A stretch of 64,000 nucleotides of DNA from [Phialemoniopsis] sp. UDSM-2020 (Eukaryota; Ascomycota; Sordariomycetes; Thyridiales; Thyridiaceae): assembly GCA_018873225.1 (NCBI GenBank), contig JAEILZ010000001.1, forward strand, positions 1,860,001 to 1,924,000, written 5' to 3'. Each line of letters starts with the position of its first letter. Within the stretch, counting starts at the first letter, position 1. The notes under the pieces are model-generated. The model worked only from the letters and a program-made list of their open reading frames with translations, did not search any database and was not told the DNA's origin. Positions 58,580-64,000 of the stretch are shown here, one piece after another. Made by a program: the position numbers and the translations under genes.

Positions 58580-59685
58580 GGTGAGTTTGACGAAGCGTCG
58601 CTTCTTCCCCTTCCAAAATTTCGGTGATGTTTTTTGGAAGAAATATTGGCATTGAGAAAGGAGTCCATCGGCGAGGAGAAGGAATCATCGATTTGGAAAG
58701 TGTGTGTCCTTGGTCATGAAGCTCGCAACTGCAGCAGAGGGACCGTCTCAAAGCAAGTAGGAGGATGCGTTGAAAAAGAGCAATGAGGCATGGCAGGCTA
58801 TTGTTAACATTGTTCACGAATTCACTATTGAAACAACATCTCATACATCTGTCCCTTGTTCAGCATAGTGAAAAGCATTCTTATCTCGTAGCTTGTATTG
58901 TATTCGATACTCTCGTCATTGTCTTCTTACAATAGCTTATAGGCAAGGTTGTCCTTGGATTGTCGTCCAATCCTGACTGATCACTCAACAGTATCTCAAC
59001 AAAATGATTATGGCCATATGAAAAGCTGGGCGTGAACAGAGGAGAAAAAGAGCATACTGAGAGGTGCATTATTCTCTTGTCACCTCGGTACTTACATAGA
59101 GCCGTGGTTGGTCACCATTTCTCTATAAGCCTGGCCAGAGCCTTACATTGCCTACTTTACCTAAGCACATTATACATACGTACAAGAAGGAGTTTCGGGA
59201 GAGTTCGAGTAACACGATCACCCAAAAGAACCGGCTGTTTGTTGTATGGGATTGTTTGCTCTTGTGCTCCTGAGAACAAGAGTTGAAGTCATCGTGGGCC
59301 ACCGCAGCCTGCGGCGGCCCCACCCGGCGTCACTGAAGCTGCCTAGAAGCTTTCCCCCTTCCAGGCCCCTGATTAGCGCCACCTCACTCGGTCATCGCTA
59401 GAGAACCTTCCACAAGCTCCCCGTGCCGTCACGGCCCCAGTTGATCGCCACCAAATTGCAGGCCTGACCCGGACCCCACCACCACACCACTGTGCTCTGG
59501 ATTGCGTTGCGACCACCTGAGGTTGACCTTCACTTTCACTGCTCAGCTTCATCCTTTTTTCTCAGGTCTCCTCTTCTGCTGCCTGCACCGCTGCCTGCGC
59601 TGCTACTCGTACAATTACTTCACTTTGACTTCACGAGTTTTTTCATCACACAACCTTGCCCCAGCAATTGTTCAATACACCCATC
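58580..59685. other. Intergenic, about 1.1 kb between divergent genes
   Basis: Upstream DNA of F-box-like copy 2 (-) and of the CENP-V/GFA gene (+). The 150 bp before 59686 are pyrimidine-rich, as in a fungal leader. No other gene is supported. Confidence 0.6.
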
Positions 59686-60520
59686 ATGAGCCTTGAGAGG
59701 CCACTCCGAGGCGGCTGCCAGTGCGGGCGCAACCGATACATCATCGAGCGTCCCGCAAACGCTTCCCAGCTCGCTCAGGTTCTCTTTGACACCGGTTCAT
59801 CGCACAGTAAGTACCAGATGCGCCTTGTTTGCTATAGTCGTTGCCAAAATCTTGTGTGATTTGAAGCTTACCAGAGCTCAATGGCGCTCTCAATACTTTC
59901 TTTGGAAACTCGTGGGCTGACGGTCGTCTGAATCAGGAACTTCGTTAGCCTCACCACTCGCGGCGTTCATTCGAGTGCCCCTCGAGTGGTACCACAGCAC
60001 GACCTTTGCCTTCTTCCCAGACGAGACCAATGCCACGATCCGAAAAGTCTACACCCATCCCTCGGAGCAGCACACGAAGCGTCACTTCTGCGGCTTCTGC
60101 GGAACCCCGCTTTCCTATTGGTCCGAGCAGCCGCGCAGCGAGGCCGACTTCATCAGCTTGACTCTCGGGAGCCTGAGCAGAGAGGACCTCGGCGACCTGG
60201 AGGACATGGGTCTCATTCCTGACAGAAACTCGCCGACGCCTCCTGCCCAGCAGGAGCAGCCGCCGGCTCTCAGCCCCAGCCAACTAGTACACGAATCGCG
60301 TGGTGTTCCGTGGTTTGACACAATGGTCGAGGGTAGCCAGTTGGGCAAGTTGCGCACAAGCAAGGGCAGTGGCCAGAGCAGAGACGGCAGGGTCACCTAT
60401 GAGTGGGAGGTGGTAGAGTGGACGGCCGACGACGACGGGCTCGACTCTCCCAGTCCAGCTAAGAAGCAGCGACAGGACACGAGCGGCGACGACGAGGTCA
60501 TGGAGGGAGCCACCCGTTAG
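59686..60520 (+). CDS. CENP-V/GFA-fold protein lacking the second zinc cluster
   Basis: Two exons, 59686-59806 and 59937-60520, phase 1, 234 residues. The GFA fold is marked by RGGCQCGRNRY (C11, C13) and HFCGFCGTPLSYW (C92, C95), the four Cys of the structural zinc. Between them, where active GFA enzymes have a CHC...C cluster, this protein reads QVLFDTGSSHRTSLASPLAA, without Cys. That zinc site is absent, so glutathione-formaldehyde chemistry is unlikely. The C-terminal 110 residues are extra: a Pro-rich linker, GVPWFDTMVEGSQLGKL, VTYEWEVVEWTADDDG and a basic PAKKQRQ, possibly an NLS. Conservation of the remaining fold suggests a binding or structural role; this is inference. Confidence 0.87.
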
Positions 60521-62463
60521 GAGACGCAAATGTGCCATGCGCGGGCCTTGGCCTTAGACCTGGCGACATCGATGGTCCTGGCTGTTACCGTGCGGTGGCA
60601 AAAAGATTGGGCTCTGTTGAGTGGTTTGGCTCATCTACGACATAATGAGGGGTTGTGTATCATCAAGGGACTGCGGCGTAATTTGTTTTTCTACCACCAC
60701 TACCGACAGATCACTCCCAACTGGGAGCGCGGTAATCACTGTTTCGACTTCTGCTGTCGGAGTTACCCCATTCGGCTGCACCGGACTCAGAGGTGGGCTC
60801 AGACTCGGCCACGAGAGGGTTCTGGCGTTGCAATGGATTGATTAAAAACTTGGAGGAGTTGGTGTTTTTGTGTTTGAAAAGGTTGAAGCATAAGTGGGAG
60901 GACCTCAAAGGGGAAGGTAGCTTCAATCAAGGTCAAGGCATTAACGTGTGAGACGCTGGTCCGATGGCACTATGTTTCAACCTTTCTAGAATGTGCTCTT
61001 TACGACGATGTGCCATGTTAGTGCCTGACCCTTCAGGATGAGTACACCGCCGGAAGGGAGTCACGCCGGCACCCCAAAGAGAAAACCCACAGAGATCGGC
61101 GGAGTCCTTGACCCCCAAACGGCCGAGCATCCGGTAGACGGAGTGATGCATTACCGGTACGGCCAATGGGGTCCGCAGGAAAGCGGCCCAGTGTGACCAA
61201 CACAGAGCTTCGAGAAGGATATTCGACCGGTAATCAACAAAATGCCATGCTGCATGGCACGTATGGCATGCATTGCTTACGGCTTTTGCCCCCATGCCTA
61301 CTGCAGAACGCAAATGCAAGCAGAGTGCCGAAGTTTAAGCGGAGGCTTGGTGCTCGCTCGTGCATCGTTTGGCGCACTGGTGTGTGTTTGCGCTGGCGTA
61401 CCTAGCTGGGCCGGAGCGGCGGGCCGTCGCGATTTTTATGCTTCGGGATAGGGCACAGGCGAGGCGGAGCGCATGATATGTTTGGGATCAGATGATGAAT
61501 CAACGAGTTGATCTACTGAGAATATGCCTCATGGTGTTAATTATTGATTCGCGTGAGTAGAGAGTACTTGAGCTCGGAACCGTTGGAAACACACATTTAT
61601 GATATTGCGTTCTCCCTATCTCTCCGTCTCGCCTGTACTTTCCGATGAAAGTGTATGAGCACTGAACCCCAGCAACTGAGCTCCCAAGGAGCTTGTGACA
61701 GGCGGGGTTACCTTTAATGCTAGCGGTCCTAGCTCAGATCTGGGCTTCACAAGGTCGTTTCTAGTGACCCCGCGGTGGAGTCTCCAGGCGGGTTGACGTG
61801 CCTCCAAACACTGCAGAGCAGGGATGCTGCAGGGGCCCAAGCAAGCTGCTCTCACCAAAAACGCAGGCCCGCGCCCCGCGCCATCCCACCCTGTGGAAGC
61901 TCCGCCGCCCACGCGGGCTGGCCATGCACGGGACAGAGACGCCGTCGGGAACCACCAACAGGGTCCAATCGTCACGGCCAAGGACCCAGCTTTCTTTCGG
62001 TCTTGACGGTCCGAACGCGGCAGAAAAAGGTGGGAGAGCAAGAGATCGTCTCCGGGGCCAAGGATGTATGTAGGTCCAACAGAAAGGAAACACGAGCCTT
62101 GCTGGGGAATACGGAGGGCTTGGTCCCCAACTCACCCATGCATGGATGCCCTTCCATCGATGTATATAAAGATGCTACCGCCGCTCCTCTCTGGACGGCT
62201 GCACTTGGGATTCTCCCCATAGATATCAGATCCAAACGAACGAAATATACCTAGGTCCAGAATATATCACCATTGTCCGGTCCATACTTGCAACCTCTGT
62301 CGAACTGTACGTGAGCATCTACCCAAGGCCTTACTACCCAGCCCCGGCCTCGACCAGGTTCCATACTACTGGCCACATGCTGACTTGTGAGAAGTATAGT
62401 AAACTTTTGCATTCTTGAAACTTTCCCGAAATCCAGTGAAGACTTCTTGGGGCTTGTTTCACG
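60521..62463. other. Intergenic, about 1.9 kb
   Basis: 3' flank of the CENP-V/GFA gene and upstream DNA of the beta-glucosidase gene. TATATAAA at about 62161-62168 is a possible TATA box, some 300 bp before the start codon. Frames at 61616-62254 have no coding signature. A tRNA-A-box-like TAGCTCAG near 61731 lacks a matching B box. Confidence 0.55.
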
Positions 62464-64000
62464 ATGTCGCTGCCCAAAGACTTCCTGTGGGGCTTTGCAA
62501 CTGCCTCGTAAGTTTACACTGTGCCGTTAGGCTGCTACCACTCGAAACATCAAATATTCACAAGCCGAGACGAGAAGCTATTAAGATGTCATACTGACAT
62601 GCGTTGCTACTTGACGCAGATACCAGATTGAAGGTGCTGCCGACAAGGACGGCCGCGGCCCTTCTACATGGGATGCATTCTGTGCCAAGCCCGGCAAGGT
62701 TGCCGATGGCACTGACGGCTCAGTAGCCTGCGATTCTTACAACCGTACCAAGGAGGACATTGATCTCCTCAAATCAGTCGGTGCCAAGTGCTACCGCTTC
62801 TCAATATCCTGGTCCCGTATCGTCCCTCTCGGCGGCCGCAATGACCCAGTCAACCAGAAGGGCATCGACCACTATGTCAAGTTCACCGATGACTTGATCG
62901 CAGCGGGCATAGAACCTTTCATCACCCTCTTCCACTGGGATTTGCCCATGGGGTTATATGAGAGATACGGCGGAATTCTGAGCAAGGAGGAATTCCCCCT
63001 CGACTACGAGCACTATGCCCGCATCATGTTCAAGGCCATTCCCAAGTGCAAGCACTGGATCACCTTCAACGAGCCGTGGTGCTCGTCCATTCTGGGCTAC
63101 AACACCGGTCTCCACGCCCCGGGCCACACATCAGACAGGAACAGGTCACCCGTCGGTGACAGCTCCCGGGACTGCTGGGTCGCCGGCCACAACCTCCTGC
63201 TGGCCCACGGCCGGGCCGTCAAGGTCTATCGCGAGGAGTTCAAGCCGACTCAGGGCGGCGAGATCGGCATCACTCTTAACGGAGACGCCACCTTCCCCTA
63301 CGACCCCGAGGACCCCGACGATGTCGAGGCCGCCAACCGCAAGATCGAGTTCGCCATCTCGTGGTTCGCCGACCCCATCTACCACGGCGACTACCCGGCC
63401 TCGATGCGCAAGCAGCTCGGCGACCGCCTGCCGACCTGGACGCCCGAGGAGATCGCCCTGGTCAAGGGCTCCAACGACTTCTACGGCATGAACCACTACA
63501 CGGCCAACTACGTCCGGCACAAGAAGGGCGTGACGTCGCCGCCCGAGGACTTTGTCGGCAACCTCGAGACGGGCTTCGTCTCCAAGAGCGGCGACGTCAT
63601 CGGGCCCGAGACCCAGTCCGTCTGGCTGCGGCCCTGCCCCAGGGGGTTCCGCGACCTGCTCAACTGGCTCAGCAAGCGGTACGGCCACCCAAAAATCTAC
63701 GTGACGGAGAACGGCACGTCGATCAAGGGCGAGAACGACATGCCCGTGGACAAGATCGTCGAGGACGACTTCCGCGTGGCGTACTTTGACGGGTACGTGC
63801 GGGCCATGGCCGAGGCGTGCGAGAAGGACGGCGTCGACGTGCGCGGGTACATGGGCTGGTCGCTGCTCGACAACTTTGAGTGGGCCGAGGGCTACGAGAC
63901 GCGGTTCGGCGTGACCTATGTCGACTACGCCAACGACCAGAAGAGGTACCCCAAGAAGAGCGCCAAGGCGATGAAGCCGCTGTTTGACAGCCTGATCAAG
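62464..64000 (+). CDS. Intracellular GH1 beta-glucosidase, 3' end at window edge
   Basis: Exon 1, 62464-62507, encodes MSLPKDFLWGFATA plus two bases; exon 2 runs from 62620 to the window edge, intron 112 nt (GTAAGT...CAG). The visible 475 residues nearly complete a GH1 protein (usually about 476-480), so only the last codons are missing. GH1 features: SYQIEGAADKDGRGPSTWD, FSISWSRIVP, TLFHWDLP, the acid/base Glu in TFNEPW (E166), the nucleophile Glu in YVTENGTS (E378), and GYMGWSLLDNFEWAEGYETR. There is no signal peptide, so the enzyme is probably cytosolic like Trichoderma BGL2. It hydrolyses cellobiose and other beta-glucosides and can transglycosylate, which in related fungi affects cellulase induction. 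Confidence 0.95.

Noticed and set aside
61725..61800. tRNA-like start (TAGCTCAG) near 61731
   Set aside because: No GGTTCGA-type B box at the right distance and no cloverleaf can be drawn.

Overview
The window is nuclear DNA of a filamentous ascomycete. It has short introns (about 50-130 nt) with GTAAGT-like donors, CTAAC/CTGAC branch sites and CAG/TAG acceptors, third-position GC bias in the longer genes, pyrimidine-rich leaders, and fungal-specific families (fungal-type MED15 with a KIX domain, Whi5/Nrm1-type GTB protein, ERF4, intracellular GH1 beta-glucosidase). Protein character suggests Sordariomycetes, perhaps Hypocreales; that placement is inference. There are no operons, prophages, CRISPR arrays or intact transposons, and I see no biosynthetic cluster.

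Layout, left to right: the 3' part of an NRDE-2 family gene (+, open at the left edge); a small Cys-rich protein (-); a Whi5/Nrm1-like G1/S repressor (-); MED15 (-); about 8.6 kb of gene-poor DNA shared by the promoters of MED15 (-) and an M18 aspartyl aminopeptidase (+); an unknown Pro/Ser-rich protein (-); exportin-T/LOS1 (-); the FACT subunit POB3 (-); a U2 spliceosomal snRNA gene (+); a small unknown protein (-); a (6-4)-type photolyase (-); ERF4 (-); a coiled-coil membrane protein (+); a TM7S3/TM198-like (DUF4203) membrane protein (+); a CorA-like membrane protein (-); an RCH1/SLC10A7-type carrier (+); an aldo-keto reductase (+); two paralogous F-box-like (2EXR-type) genes in tandem (-); a CENP-V/GFA-fold protein (+); and a GH1 beta-glucosidase (+, cut by the right edge).

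The genes are mostly housekeeping and unrelated to each other: nuclear RNA handling (NRDE-2, LOS1, U2), transcription and chromatin (MED15, POB3, Whi5-like), DNA repair (photolyase), Ras palmitoylation (ERF4), ion or solute transport, and carbohydrate metabolism. Exon models were rebuilt by hand from splice signals and checked for frame. Several depend on very small first exons (11-12 nt) or a frame-preserving 51-nt intron that a plain ORF view misses.

The most rewarding item not visible as an ORF is the U2 snRNA gene at about 33394-33587. It has the branch-site recognition sequence, stem-loops IIa, IIb and IV, and an Sm site. I found no convincing previously undescribed system. The best leads are a PIP-box-like C-terminus on the photolyase, a C2H2 finger inside MED15, a CENP-V/GFA protein lacking its second zinc cluster, and the diverged tandem F-box-like pair.
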